Source: Actinomyces oris
Lineage (GTDB): Bacteria; Actinomycetota; Actinomycetes; Actinomycetales; Actinomycetaceae
Length of the DNA stretch: 64,000 nt
Reading direction: 5' to 3'
Assembly: GCF_001929375.1 (NCBI RefSeq)
Contig: NZ_MSGO01000001.1
Coordinates: 1-64,000 of the forward strand
Shown: positions 45,575 through 54,148 of the stretch, one piece after another
How the letters are laid out: each line of letters begins with the position of its first letter
Position numbering within the stretch: position 1 is the first letter of the stretch
Translations under genes and position numbers: made by a program
Notes under the pieces: model-generated
Told to the model about the DNA's origin: nothing
Database searches by the model: none
What the model saw: only the letters and a program-made list of their open reading frames with translations

Positions 45575-46633
45575 TCAGTGCATCCTGCGCCAGGCGGCAC
45601 GGGCGCTGGCGAAGATCCCGAACAGGAGGCCGGAGACCGGCCAGATGATCCAGGAGATGCCCCAGGCGTCGAAGACGAAGCTCCACAGCAGGTAGATGAC
45701 CACCATGGCCGGCCAGTAGATGCTCGCCACGAAGCCGACGAACGGATCCTCGTCCTCCTCGCCGTCGGACCTGCGGGAGGAGTACTCGCCGGAGCCGCCG
45801 GGGTGGGTGAGAGTCGTGTAGGTGGAGGACGCCCATGCGGCGGGCAGGTAGATGCTCAGGCCCGTCGCGATGATGACCAGCGAGATCGCGACGCCGATAC
45901 TGGAGAGCTCCGACTGGGGTCCATGATCGGGGGCGAGCATGCTGGTGGCCAGGATCGGCAGCGCGGAGACGATCCACAGGAAGACCGCGATCGTCAGCCG
46001 GCGGGTGCGAACCGTCTCATGGTTGAGGCGTTCGCGGACCGCCCAGGCGGTCACCACCGGGTCCGGGGTGAACTTGCCCTCGATGAGGTGATGGACGGAG
46101 GAGAAGGCCGCCCGGCGCTGCACCAGCATGCCCACGCCCAGGCCCACGAGCAGCAGGGCGAAGGCGATGCCGATGAAGGAGGCCGTGTTGTCGCTGATGG
46201 CTAGCCGCCCGGCTTCGGTCAGGCTTGTCAGGACGATGAGCGCGGTCGGGGCGCAGACGAAGAGGCTGACCGCATGGGCGAGGGTCGAGGCGGTGCTCCG
46301 CTTGGCCTGGGCCAGGGCCTGGGCCTCGGGCAGCGTCACCACCGGGTAGGCGGGCCGGCTGGGCCCGGTCGGGGTGCCGGCGGCGGGAGCGGCCTGAGGC
46401 TCGGCGTCGGGCCGGATATCCGCGGCGATGCCCAGGACCGGGGCCAGCTCGTGAAGGTTGCCGAAGTCGGTGATGACCTGCCCGACCGCCTCGTTGTGGG
46501 TCTTGCCGTGAGCAATGGCGTCGTTGTAGGCGTCCTCCATCATGGCGTGCAGCTCGGCGCGGGCCTCGGTCAGGCGCGGCGTGGCCGGGTAGGGGGCGAA
46601 CATGGCGTCGAGGAAGGTCTCGATGGCGTCCAT
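45575..46633 (-). CDS. PadR-linked membrane protein with permease-prefix-like N-terminus
   Basis: The product is 352 residues. The first 75 (FLDAMFAPYPATPRLTEARAEL...AVGQVITDFGNLHELAP) resemble the HAAS/permease-prefix helical module. Six probable membrane helices follow from about residue 115, with an acidic loop (RRSDGEEDEDPF). ATG 46633 was chosen because AAAGGAG precedes it; the start overlaps the PadR stop by one base (TGATG). Such PadR-HAAS pairs occur in many actinobacteria and firmicutes. The membrane part's function is unknown. Confidence 0.8.
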   Translation of the reverse strand: MDAIETFLDAMFAPYPATPRLTEARAELHAMMEDAYNDAIAHGKTHNEAVGQVITDFGNLHELAPVLGIAADIRPDAEPQAAPAAGTPTGPSRPAYPVVTLPEAQALAQAKRSTASTLAHAVSLFVCAPTALIVLTSLTEAGRLAISDNTASFIGIAFALLLVGLGVGMLVQRRAAFSSVHHLIEGKFTPDPVVTAWAVRERLNHETVRTRRLTIAVFLWIVSALPILATSMLAPDHGPQSELSSIGVAISLVIIATGLSIYLPAAWASSTYTTLTHPGGSGEYSSRRSDGEEDEDPFVGFVASIYWPAMVVIYLLWSFVFDAWGISWIIWPVSGLLFGIFASARAAWRRMH

Positions 46634-46962
46634 CAGGGGACTCCTTTCGCGAAACGGTCGATAAGGGTCTTGGTGTCCTCCCACTCGGACACCTTGGCCG
46701 CCAGGTGGGTGGTGCCTTCGGAGGTGAGGCGGTAGTAGGTGCGGGACTTGCCGGAGTCGGAGACTCCCGAGTAGGAGACCGCCAGGCCGCTGGACTCCAG
46801 GCGCTTGAGGGCCGTGTAGAGGGTGGTCTGCTTGATGGTGTACTCGCCGTCGGAGACCTCGGTGATGGTCTTGGCCAGGTCGTAGGCGTAGGACGGCTGC
46901 CGCTTGAGCAGGGACAGGACGATGAGGTCGATGTAGCCGCGAATGGCATCTGCGCTGATCAT
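46633..46962 (-). CDS. PadR-family transcriptional regulator
   Basis: The product is 109 residues, PadR subfamily 2 in size: an N-terminal winged helix (IDLIVLSLLKRQPSYAYDLAKTI), the wing TLYTALKRLESSGLAVSY, then RTYYRLTSEG and a short dimerisation helix. It probably represses its own operon through the palindrome at 47021-47045. The inducer is unknown. It is translationally coupled to the membrane protein gene. Confidence 0.92.
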   Translation of the reverse strand: MISADAIRGYIDLIVLSLLKRQPSYAYDLAKTITEVSDGEYTIKQTTLYTALKRLESSGLAVSYSGVSDSGKSRTYYRLTSEGTTHLAAKVSEWEDTKTLIDRFAKGVP

Positions 46963-47020
46963 GCGAGCCCTCCTTCCTTGGTTCGTGGTGGCGGGTCCCT
47001 GAAGTCCTTGTGTGCATCTA

Positions 47021-47045
47021 ACGTACTACGTCACACGTAGTACGT
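47021..47045 (-). promoter_or_regulatory. PadR operator over the predicted promoter
   Basis: Perfect 11-bp inverted repeat ACGTACTACGT and ACGTAGTACGT separated by CAC. On the - strand a TTGACG (-35) and TACGTT (-10-like), 17 bases apart, overlap the palindrome, so binding would block polymerase. It lies 58 bases upstream of the regulator start. Confidence 0.75.
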
Positions 47046-47128
47046 CAAGCGAGTGTTGGAGGGGTGCGGTTCTCACAGCCGGCCATGCGTCACAGCCCAG
47101 GTACAGCCCGGCTGCTTAAGGTGGCCCT

Positions 47129-48571
47129 ATGCTCGTCGCAGCCACCACCCCTCCCGCGACCCCCAGCGCAGATCCCAGCGCGAGTCCCTCCATCACCCCC
47201 ACCCCTGCACCCACCAGCACTCCCACGGGCATACCCCAGGTCAACGTGGACGAGACCGTCAAAGCGGTGACCAAGACGACGAACGACCTGGTCACCATCG
47301 CCTGGCACGCCGGGCTGGGCGCCGTCATCGGCCTCGTCATCGCTTTCGTGGTGGTGACGATCCTCAGGTTCATGGGCAGGCGCCGCCTCCTGTACCACGA
47401 GATCGTGGAGCTCGGGCGCCGGCCCATCTTCGCCGTCGGCGCCATGACCGGGGCCTTCCTGGGCTCCCAGCTCGCCCTGACCGGGCTGCGGCACGACAAG
47501 AGCGACTCCACGACGATGGTCGTCATCGAACGCGGGGTCACCATCGCCCTCATCTTCTCGGTGACCTGGCTCGTCGTCGCCTTCGCCAAGGCCATCGAGT
47601 CCACCGTCGTCAAGGGGGCGCAGGCCGGCGGGAACCAGGGGCGCGCCAACCGGGTGACCACTCAGAGCCAGATCATCCGGCGCGTCGCCCAGGTCATCAT
47701 CGTCATCGCCGGGCTCGTCAGCGCCATCATGACCTTCCCCAGCGTCCAGTTCGCCATGGGCTCGCTGCTCGCCTCGGCCGGTCTGGCCTCCGTCATCGCC
47801 GGTATGGCCGCCCGCTCCATGCTCGGCAACGTCTTCGCCGGCCTCCAGCTGGCCACCACCGACGCCATCCGCGTGGACGACGTCGTCGTCGTCGATGATC
47901 AGCAGGGCACCATCGAGGAGATCACCCTGACCTACGTGGTCATGCGCACCTGGGACGACCGGCGCCTCATCCTGCCCTCGACCCACTTCACCGAGAACCC
48001 CTTCGCCAACTGGACGCGCGGAGGCTCTCAGGCCACCGGCTTCTTCACCCTCGACCTGGACTGGCGCGTGCCCATCGCCTCGCTGCGCGCCGAGCTGGCC
48101 CGCCTCGTGGCCGCCTCGCCGGTCTGGGACGGGCGCCAGGCCTCCCTCGAGGTCTTCGACGCCGTCGGCGGTCACGTCACCGTGCGCATCGTCCTGACCG
48201 GGGACAACCCCGGTGATGTCGGCGCCCTCAAGTCCTACGTGCGCGAGGAGCTGGTCACCTGGCTCCAGCGGGAGGCCCCCTACGCCCTGCCGCGCACGCG
48301 AGTGGAGGTCGAGCAGGTCGAGGTCACCCATGACCTCGACCCCGAGAAGGTGGCCCGCGCCGCCGAGGAGATCATCACCAAGCAGAAGAACGAGACCGCC
48401 GGCACCACCACGGCCGCTACGGAAAACGGGGCCGATGCCGCCGTGACCACGGAGGCCGAGGGGGAGAGCGCGGCCCACGGTCTGGGAGCCCGGCGGGCCG
48501 TCACCCTGGGACGGGCCATGGGCCGCTCCCTGCTGCACCGCGCCCGGCGCGGGGGACTGGGACCCAGGTGA
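47129..48571 (+). CDS. MscS-family mechanosensitive channel
   Basis: The product is 480 residues. After a Pro/Ser/Thr-rich head come four probable membrane helices. The last carries the Gly/Ala pore pattern (SLLASAGLASVIAGMAARSMLGNVFAG), followed by the beta domain with DAIRVDDVVVVDDQQGTIEEI and WDDRRLILPSTHF, and an alpha/beta C-terminal domain. The 70-residue tail is acidic/Ala-rich. It releases solutes upon osmotic downshock. It is transcribed divergently from the PadR operon with 166 bases between the starts. Confidence 0.93.
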   Translation: MLVAATTPPATPSADPSASPSITPTPAPTSTPTGIPQVNVDETVKAVTKTTNDLVTIAWHAGLGAVIGLVIAFVVVTILRFMGRRRLLYHEIVELGRRPIFAVGAMTGAFLGSQLALTGLRHDKSDSTTMVVIERGVTIALIFSVTWLVVAFAKAIESTVVKGAQAGGNQGRANRVTTQSQIIRRVAQVIIVIAGLVSAIMTFPSVQFAMGSLLASAGLASVIAGMAARSMLGNVFAGLQLATTDAIRVDDVVVVDDQQGTIEEITLTYVVMRTWDDRRLILPSTHFTENPFANWTRGGSQATGFFTLDLDWRVPIASLRAELARLVAASPVWDGRQASLEVFDAVGGHVTVRIVLTGDNPGDVGALKSYVREELVTWLQREAPYALPRTRVEVEQVEVTHDLDPEKVARAAEEIITKQKNETAGTTTAATENGADAAVTTEAEGESAAHGLGARRAVTLGRAMGRSLLHRARRGGLGPR

Positions 48572-48671
48572 GCCGGGCTGCCGCTACGTGGCCGACGCCC
48601 GAGCGGATGGGTGAGTTTTCGCTGCGTGAACGCAGGTCGCCCGGCGCCGTCGGGCGGGCGACGATGAGCCC

Positions 48672-49142
48672 ATGAGTACCAACGCGAGCAACGACCCCTC
48701 TGTGACGCCCGCCGCCGAGCCCCGCGACCCGGCCATCGACCTGGAGGCCGCCGCGCGCACCGACGCCCAGTGGCGCGCCGCCCTGAGCCCCATGGAGTAC
48801 CACGTGCTGCGCGAGGCCGGAACCGAGCGACCCTTCACCGGGGCCCTGCTCGACGAGCACCGCGAGGGCGTCTACCGCTGCCGCGGCTGCGGCGCCGAGC
48901 TGTTCCGCTCCACCACCAAGTTCGACTCCCACTGCGGCTGGCCCTCCTTCTACGACCCCTCCGAGTCCGAGGCGGTCACCCTGAGCACCGACACCTCCCA
49001 CGGCATGGTGCGCACCGAGGTCCGCTGCGCCACCTGCCACAGCCACCTGGGACACGTCTTCGACGACGCCCCCCAGACCCCCACCGGCCAGCGCTACTGC
49101 ATGAACTCCGTGAGCCTGACCTTCGAGGAGGAGCAAGCATGA
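48672..49142 (+). CDS. msrB: Peptide-methionine (R)-S-oxide reductase
   Basis: The product is 156 residues. Zinc Cys pairs CRGCG and CATCH, the core [13 protein letters not shown], and the catalytic Cys in RYCMNSVSL are all present; the resolving Cys lies in HCGWPS-type position. It repairs oxidised methionine in proteins. There is no signal peptide, so it is cytoplasmic. Its stop overlaps the next start (ATGA), forming a two-gene unit. Confidence 0.96.
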   Translation: MSTNASNDPSVTPAAEPRDPAIDLEAAARTDAQWRAALSPMEYHVLREAGTERPFTGALLDEHREGVYRCRGCGAELFRSTTKFDSHCGWPSFYDPSESEAVTLSTDTSHGMVRTEVRCATCHSHLGHVFDDAPQTPTGQRYCMNSVSLTFEEEQA

Positions 49143-50110
49143 TCCGGGTCCTGAGCCTCAACCTCCAGCACGGGCTGCCCGGCGCCGGGGCCGGGGACGG
49201 CAGCGCCTCCACCGGCTCGCTGGCCGGCGCCGACATCTCCGACCCCGCCACCGCCCGCGCCGTCATGCGGGCCACGGCCGAGCAGATCGCCGAGCTGGCC
49301 CCCGACATCGTTGCCCTCCAGGAGGTGGACCTGGGTCAGGCCCGCTCCGGGCGCCTCCACCAGGCGGCCTTCCTGGCCGAGGAGCTGGGCATGCCGACCT
49401 GCCGCTTCTGCGCCAGCTACGCCGGGCCGGTGGTGGGGCTGCGCCGTCGGCCCCTGCGCACCGCGCTGAGCTCGCCGACCGATGATGTCCTGGGGCTGCT
49501 GCGCGCCGCCGTCGGGTCCGGGCCGATCGGCTACGGCAACGCCCTCCTGTCCCGCTTCCCGGTCTCCGGCTGGCACGTCAAGCGTCTGGGGCGCGGGGCC
49601 TCCAGCGTGGAGAAGCGCGGTGAGCGGGCCTGGGACCCGCGCTCCTACCACGTGTCCACCGCCTCCCAGCGCATCATGGTGGCCGCCACCCTCGAGGTGC
49701 CCGAAGGCGCTGGCGGGCCGATCCGCCAGCTGTCGGTCGCCTCCACCCACCTGGCGACCCGCGAGTCCATGGCGGCGCGCCAGCTCGCCGCCGCCTGGGG
49801 GGCGCTCGCCGGGCTGCCCGGGCCGCACCTGCTCGTGGGCGACTACAACCTCTCCGCCGAGCAGGTCGAGGTCCTGGGGCTGGGGAGGACCGTGGGGGAG
49901 GGGCTCACCTTCCCGGCGGCCGGCCCCAAGCGGCGCATCGACCACGTGCTGACCGACCTGTGGCCCACCGGCCCCGACGGCCTGCCCCTGACCGATGAGG
50001 CAGCCGCGGCAGGCGGGAGCCCGCTGCTGCGCGCCGTGGACTGGGGCACGACGTCCTTCATCATCTCCGACCACGTCGGCACCTGGGTGGACCTCGAGCC
50101 GGTCGGCTAA
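49139..50110 (+). CDS. Endonuclease/exonuclease/phosphatase family hydrolase
   Basis: The product is 323 residues. The EEP motifs run in order: NLQHG near residue 8, LQEVD (metal Glu), ASTHLA, GDYNLS (catalytic Asp/Asn) and SDHVG at the end, so the fold and metal site look complete. The substrate may be DNA, a sugar phosphate or an inositol phosphate. ATG 49139 was chosen because it overlaps the msrB stop. The coupling with msrB may be positional only. Confidence 0.88.
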   Translation: MIRVLSLNLQHGLPGAGAGDGSASTGSLAGADISDPATARAVMRATAEQIAELAPDIVALQEVDLGQARSGRLHQAAFLAEELGMPTCRFCASYAGPVVGLRRRPLRTALSSPTDDVLGLLRAAVGSGPIGYGNALLSRFPVSGWHVKRLGRGASSVEKRGERAWDPRSYHVSTASQRIMVAATLEVPEGAGGPIRQLSVASTHLATRESMAARQLAAAWGALAGLPGPHLLVGDYNLSAEQVEVLGLGRTVGEGLTFPAAGPKRRIDHVLTDLWPTGPDGLPLTDEAAAAGGSPLLRAVDWGTTSFIISDHVGTWVDLEPVG

Positions 50111-50134
50111 CGGGCGCCGCCAAGCCCTCTGCCC

Positions 50135-50217
50135 GCGCGGTCGTACCTTAGGCCGCCTGATCGAGGGTTCAGGGTACGACCGCGAGGGCTACCCTACGAA
50201 CTCGTCGCGCCGGGGCC
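50135..50217. repeat. Inverted-repeat element D1
   Basis: CGCGGTCGTACC (50136-50147) pairs perfectly with GGTACGACCGCG (50173-50184), followed by the conserved trailer GGGCTACCCTACGA then CTCGTCGCGCCGGG. The near-copy D2 lies beyond the carrier gene in the same orientation. Confidence 0.8.
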
Positions 50218-50234
50218 TATGAGAGGGGGAGCCC

Positions 50235-51371
50235 ATGACCGATGTGGTGGCGGGACTGGCCGTCTTCGGCGCCGTCATCGCCATCGGCTGGCTACTGGTA
50301 CGCACCCGTGCCGTGCCGGCCGATGCCGACGGGGTCCTCACCCGCGTCTGCTTCTTCGCCGCCACCCCGGCCCTGCTCGTGACCACGCTGAGCCGCGCCG
50401 ACCTGACGGCGGTCCTCTCCCGTTCCACCGCCGTGGCCGTGGCCGCCGAGCTCGCGGCCATCGTCTCGGCCTGGTGCCTCCACCGACTCGTGCTGCGCCG
50501 CCCCACCGCCGAGGCCACCATCGGCGCGCTCGCCTCCGGCTATGTCAACGCCGCGAACCTGGGGATCCCGGTGGCCGTCCTCGTCCTGGGGGACGCGGCC
50601 ACCATCGCCCCGATCCTCCTGCTCCAGCTCCTCGTGCTCACCCCGGTCACCTTCACCGTGCTCGACGCCGTCACCCGTCGCGGCAACCCGTCCCGTCTGG
50701 CGACCCTGACCGTCCCGCTGCGCAACCCGCTGCTGTGGGGTGTTGTGGCCGGGACCGCGGCGAACCTGGGCGGGGTGAACCTCAAGGAGTGGGGCGGAGG
50801 CTACCCGGCCCAGGGCCTGGAGATGCTCGGGCGCGTCGCCGTGCCGCTCATGATGCTGGCCCTGGGCATGAGCCTGGCCGGGGCGCCCCGCCCCCTGCAG
50901 AAGCCCGCGCCGGACGAGGCTGACCCGTCCCCGCAGGGCTCGTTGACCCGGTCGGTGCAGTCGGCCCAGTCAGCCCGTCAGGATCAGGAGCCCCAGGTGG
51001 CGGAGGCGGGATCGGAGGTGCACGCGACCAGCACCGCGGGAGACCGACTGCCCGGTGTGGAGGCGGTGCCGGCGCTCGGGGCGACGTCGACGACTCATCA
51101 TGGTGAGGGACGGCGCAGCGGCCTGTGGCTGGCGGTGGGCTGGAAGCTCGCCGTCATGCCGGGGCTGGCCGCCGCCGTCGGACTGGCGGCGGGACTCAGC
51201 GGAGCGCAGCTGCTCGCCCCGGTCGTCACCGCCGCCCTGCCCACGGCGCAGAACGTCTTCATGTACGCCTCGCGCTACGGGGCGGCCAAGGACCTGGCCC
51301 GCGACGCCGTCCTGTTGACGACGGCCGGATTCGTGCCCGTGGTCCTGCTGGCCGCCGCGATCCTGCGCTGA
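50235..51371 (+). CDS. AEC-family transporter (auxin efflux carrier-like permease)
   Basis: The product is 378 residues with about ten membrane helices in two halves. The family's GYVNAANLGIPVAVLVLG (small Asn/Gly-Pro region) is in the first half, and AALPTAQNVFMYASRYG in the second. The halves are split by an unusual hydrophilic loop of about 75 residues (about 215-292), rich in Ser, Gln and Pro. Members export or import organic anions; the substrate is unknown. D-type repeats flank the gene on both sides. Confidence 0.88.
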   Translation: MTDVVAGLAVFGAVIAIGWLLVRTRAVPADADGVLTRVCFFAATPALLVTTLSRADLTAVLSRSTAVAVAAELAAIVSAWCLHRLVLRRPTAEATIGALASGYVNAANLGIPVAVLVLGDAATIAPILLLQLLVLTPVTFTVLDAVTRRGNPSRLATLTVPLRNPLLWGVVAGTAANLGGVNLKEWGGGYPAQGLEMLGRVAVPLMMLALGMSLAGAPRPLQKPAPDEADPSPQGSLTRSVQSAQSARQDQEPQVAEAGSEVHATSTAGDRLPGVEAVPALGATSTTHHGEGRRSGLWLAVGWKLAVMPGLAAAVGLAAGLSGAQLLAPVVTAALPTAQNVFMYASRYGAAKDLARDAVLLTTAGFVPVVLLAAAILR

Positions 51372-51426
51372 GCCCATGCGGTCGCACTGCCCGGCTCCGG
51401 CTCCGTCGTTGTCGCCGCCTCTTACC

Positions 51427-51510
51427 GGCGCGGTCGTACCTTATGCCTCGAGGTCGTGGGTTAAGGCTACGATCGCGCGGGCTACCCTACGACCTCGTCG
51501 CGCCGGGCCT
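51427..51510. repeat. Inverted-repeat element D2
   Basis: CGCGGTCGTACC (51429-51440) pairs imperfectly with GGCTACGATCGCG (51465-51477), then GGGCTACCCTACGA and CTCGTCGCGCCGGG as in D1. It ends at the stop of the sugar kinase gene and may terminate it. Confidence 0.8.
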
Positions 51511-51511
51511 C

Positions 51512-52453
51512 TCAGGGCAGCTCGTCGCGGGTGGGAGGATTGGCGCCGGCCCGTGAGACCGTGATGTCGGCGATGGCCGCGGCGTGGCGCACGATCCGCT
51601 CCAGGGTCGCGGCGTCCACCGCGCGCAGTGCCTCGCGCCGGTCCGCGCCCACGAGGTCCTCGCTCCACAGGGCGTCCTCCAGACCGCCCATGAAGGAGTC
51701 GCCGGCGCCCACCGTGTCCGCCACCACGACGCTCGGGTCGGCGGGCACCTCCAGACGCACCCCCGAGGCGGACAGGGCCAGGGCCCCCTCCTTGCCGCGC
51801 GTGACCACCACGACGGCCGCGCCCTTCTTCAGCCAGGAGCGCAGCACCGTCTCCACGTCCGCGTCCTGGCCGTAGAGCCAGGCGATGTCCTCATCGGAGC
51901 ACTTGACCAGGTCCGACAGGCCCACCAGGCGCTCGACGACCTCGCGGGCGTCCTCGGGCTCACCCATGAGCTGAGGGCGGGCATTGGGGTCGTAGGCGAT
52001 AGTGGAGGTGGCGCGGGTCTCGCGCAGTACCTGCTCCACGGTGGCGGCGCCGGGAGCCAGGATCGCGGCGATCGAACCGGTGTGCACCAGCAGCGGCGCC
52101 TGCCCGTCAGCCAGGGCCGGGCGTGGCGGGTTCCAGTCCAGGTCGAAGACGTAGGTGGCAGCGCGGTCCTCACCGATAGTGGCCTGTGCCGTCGAGGTGC
52201 GCGCCGCACCGTCGGCACCCGGAGCCAGACGGACCCCGGAGGCCTCCAAGTGGGCGCGCACCGCCTGACCTCGCTCATCGGTGCCGATCCAGCAGTGCAG
52301 CTCAGCGTCGCGGCCCAGACGCGCCAGCCCCAGGGCCACGTTGGCGGGTGAGCCGCCGGGGATGTCCACGGGCTCCTGCCCGGGGTGGATGACGACGTCA
52401 ACCAGGGCCTCGCCGATGACGAGGGCGAATCCTGGGCGGCCGGGTGCGGTCAT
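51512..52453 (-). CDS. PfkB-family carbohydrate kinase (fructokinase-like)
   Basis: The product is 313 residues. Start region GFALVIGEALVDVV, substrate segment GGSPANVALGLARLG, and the ATP/catalytic motif DTVGAGDSFMGGL with its Asp are complete; the middle DLVKCSDEDIAWLYG is typical of fructokinases. It probably phosphorylates fructose or a related free sugar. ATG 52453 was chosen for the GAAGGAG site. It stands alone, unlike the PTS fructose operon earlier in the window. Confidence 0.9.
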   Translation of the reverse strand: MTAPGRPGFALVIGEALVDVVIHPGQEPVDIPGGSPANVALGLARLGRDAELHCWIGTDERGQAVRAHLEASGVRLAPGADGAARTSTAQATIGEDRAATYVFDLDWNPPRPALADGQAPLLVHTGSIAAILAPGAATVEQVLRETRATSTIAYDPNARPQLMGEPEDAREVVERLVGLSDLVKCSDEDIAWLYGQDADVETVLRSWLKKGAAVVVVTRGKEGALALSASGVRLEVPADPSVVVADTVGAGDSFMGGLEDALWSEDLVGADRREALRAVDAATLERIVRHAAAIADITVSRAGANPPTRDELP

Positions 52454-53115
52454 GGGTGACTCCTTCGTGCAGGACCGGGGTCCGGTGGTGGTGAGCTGAG
52501 ACGAGATGTGGGAGGGACGTGAGACGGAACGGGGCAGTGAGAGGACTCGGACGGATGAGGAACGCGGCGGTGCAACACTGCCCGAGAGTGGTTGGCGCGC
52601 TGGTCGATGCGCGGGGCCGGAGGACGACTGCCCACAGACTACCGATCCAACGCCGCTCTCAGGGCCCGTCTCGCCCAAGAATGTCCACATCGGTGACAAA
52701 GGCCTTCCAACGCCCAGGCCGCATGAACGAGAACCTTGGAATCATGCGGTTGTGTTCCGTCCGGATGAGAGCGGGCCGAGCCTTTGAGGCTTATTCACAG
52801 CATCCGTTGAAGGTGCTGTGACCTGCGCAGATGCTGGCGTCGGCTAGCCCTATGAATAAGCCTCTTTGTCTCCGATGCTGGACATCTACGGCTCCCTTCG
52901 GGCTTCTGCTGTGGTGCCCGGTGGCGCTCGATCAGTGCGCTACCGCCAGCCGGAGCCCCGGTCAATTCGGTCAGTTCGCCGCGCAGGCGGGCACAAGCGC
53001 AGCTCCCGGGTCAATGGCAACGTCGCCAAGACGGTCGATTCGTCGCGCAGGCGGGCGCGCGCGGCCTTGGAGCTGCTGCCCCGGGCGGGTCACGCCCTGT
53101 CAGTCCCAGGTCGTG
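52454..53115. other. Intergenic region without a credible gene
   Basis: It holds the upstream region of the sugar kinase and an inverted repeat at 52786-52864. The remaining frames overlap xseB antisense or are low-complexity. No operator or riboswitch was recognised. Confidence 0.5.
52786..52864. repeat. Inverted repeat with 12-bp arms
   Basis: GAGGCTTATTCA (52786-52797) and TGAATAAGCCTC (52853-52864) are perfect arms; next to the left arm CAGCATC (52798-52804) can pair with GATGCTG (52830-52836). It is more AT-rich than families A to D, and no second copy was seen. Confidence 0.7.
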
Positions 53116-53466
53116 TCAGTCCTCAGGATCCTCCTGGGTGACCGCGGCCAGGCGGGCTCGGGCCTCATCGAGCCAGGTCTGGCAGCGCTGGGCCAGGGCC
53201 TCGCCGCGCTCCCACAGCGCCAGGGAATCCTCCAGGGGGACCGAGCCCGCCTCAAGGCGCTGCACGACGGCCACCAGCTCCTCACGGGCCCGCTCATAGC
53301 TGAGCGAGGCGACATCCTCGTTGGCACCGGAGGCCCCGCCTGCGGAGGGAGCCGACGACGCTGAAGACCCTGACGATGCTGAGGACGCCGAATAGGCACT
53401 GTTCTGGGGCGAGTACTCGTCTGGGTACTGGTCGGAGTACGGGCCGGGGTTCATCTCGGAGCTCAC
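53116..53466 (-). CDS. xseB: Exodeoxyribonuclease VII small subunit
   Basis: The product is 116 residues from GTG 53466 (ATG 53454 is equally possible). The core, SYERAREELVAVVQRLEAGSVPLEDSLALWERGEAL, is the XseB helical pair, preceded by a long Ser/Ala-rich head of about 50 residues that most family members lack. It binds XseA to form the single-strand-specific exonuclease VII. Normally it directly follows xseA; here about 750 bases of wreckage lie between the two. Confidence 0.92.
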   Translation of the reverse strand: MSSEMNPGPYSDQYPDEYSPQNSAYSASSASSGSSASSAPSAGGASGANEDVASLSYERAREELVAVVQRLEAGSVPLEDSLALWERGEALAQRCQTWLDEARARLAAVTQEDPED

Positions 53467-53540
53467 GCCCCGATTCTCGCACGGGCCGGTCCGGGGCAGG
53501 GCGGGCCGGACGGTCTGAGGCGGTGTCCGCAGGGTAAAAG

Positions 53541-53661
53541 TGTCCAAGAGGGACGACTTTGATGGTGCTCCGTCTCAGTGGCGTTCGCATCTGTGCTGGT
53601 CAGAGCGTTTTAGTGCGGTACCGACTGGTTGCAAAGGCTCCAAAGTCGTCCCATATGGACA
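53541..53661. repeat. Inverted-repeat element C3
   Basis: TGTCC (53541-53545), four bases, GGGACGACTTTG (53550-53561); mirrored by CAAAGTCGTCCC (53641-53652), four bases, GGACA (53657-53661). The two-stem architecture and spacing match C1 and C2, with the core GGCGACTTT changed to GGACGACTTT on both arms. Confidence 0.75.
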
Positions 53662-53734
53662 AAATCCGGGCCTGAGAGCCTCCCTGACTTTTGCTGGTTC
53701 CGGCCGAAGTGCACCGATACGTCAGCCCGCACTT

Positions 53735-53929
53735 CTACCCTGCTGCGTCGTTGGAGGCCGTTTCATCGAGGTGTGTCAGCACTTCCGCCAAACCTGCCTG
53801 CGCCAGTGCCTCGCGGCCGGCCGCCGTGACCTTGACGGCGCGGGTCCGCTCGATGCGTGCGATCCAGGTGCGATCGAACAGCGCCTGCGTCAGTGCGGTC
53901 CCCAGCGGGCCGCCAGCAGCCGGTGGACG
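53735..53929 (-). pseudogene. Relic of a winged-helix (ArsR-type) regulator C-terminus
   Basis: The last 65 codons read GTALTQALFDRTWIARIERTRAVKVTAAGREAL..., close to the C-terminal pattern of ArsR-like regulators that accompany transporters (GAALT..L...W..R....RAV.VT.AGR..L). No DNA-binding half precedes it; upstream on this strand the frame runs antisense through the transporter relic. The stop at 53735 is in place. This is probably a deletion remnant. Confidence 0.55.
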
Positions 53930-53954
53930 GGTTAGGAGGGGCAAGGAGACGCTC

Positions 53955-54077
53955 ATGAACGGATACCGGCGGCGCGGCGCCCTCTTCGCGGCACTGCTCG
54001 GCTTCTTCATCGTCATGCTCGACACGACGGTCGTCAACGTGGCGCTGGAGCGGATCGGTGGGGACCTGGGTGCCCGG
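53955..54077 (+). pseudogene. Truncated N-terminus of an MFS (DHA2-type) transporter
   Basis: From ATG 53955, with GGAG before it, the frame reads RRRGALFAALLGFFIVMLDT then TVVNVALERIGGDLGA. This is the first helix of multidrug MFS proteins with the typical (M)LDxTVVNVAL motif. Similarity stops after about 40 codons, and element B3 begins within ten bases. It is divergent from the regulator relic, the usual arrangement for such pairs. Confidence 0.7.
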
Positions 54078-54084
54078 AGCGCGC

Positions 54085-54148
54085 GGACGCACCATAGGCC
54101 TCGACGACTGAGCCCCAGGGGCCCGTCCGCACGCCCTACGGTGCGTCC
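54085..54148. repeat. Inverted-repeat element B3 at the transporter break point
   Basis: GGACGCACC (54085-54093) pairs with GGTGCGTCC (54140-54148). The interior shows the B-family layout (CATAGGCC where B1/B2 have TTAGGG, then CGACTG). It joins the MFS relic to the xseA end. Confidence 0.7.
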
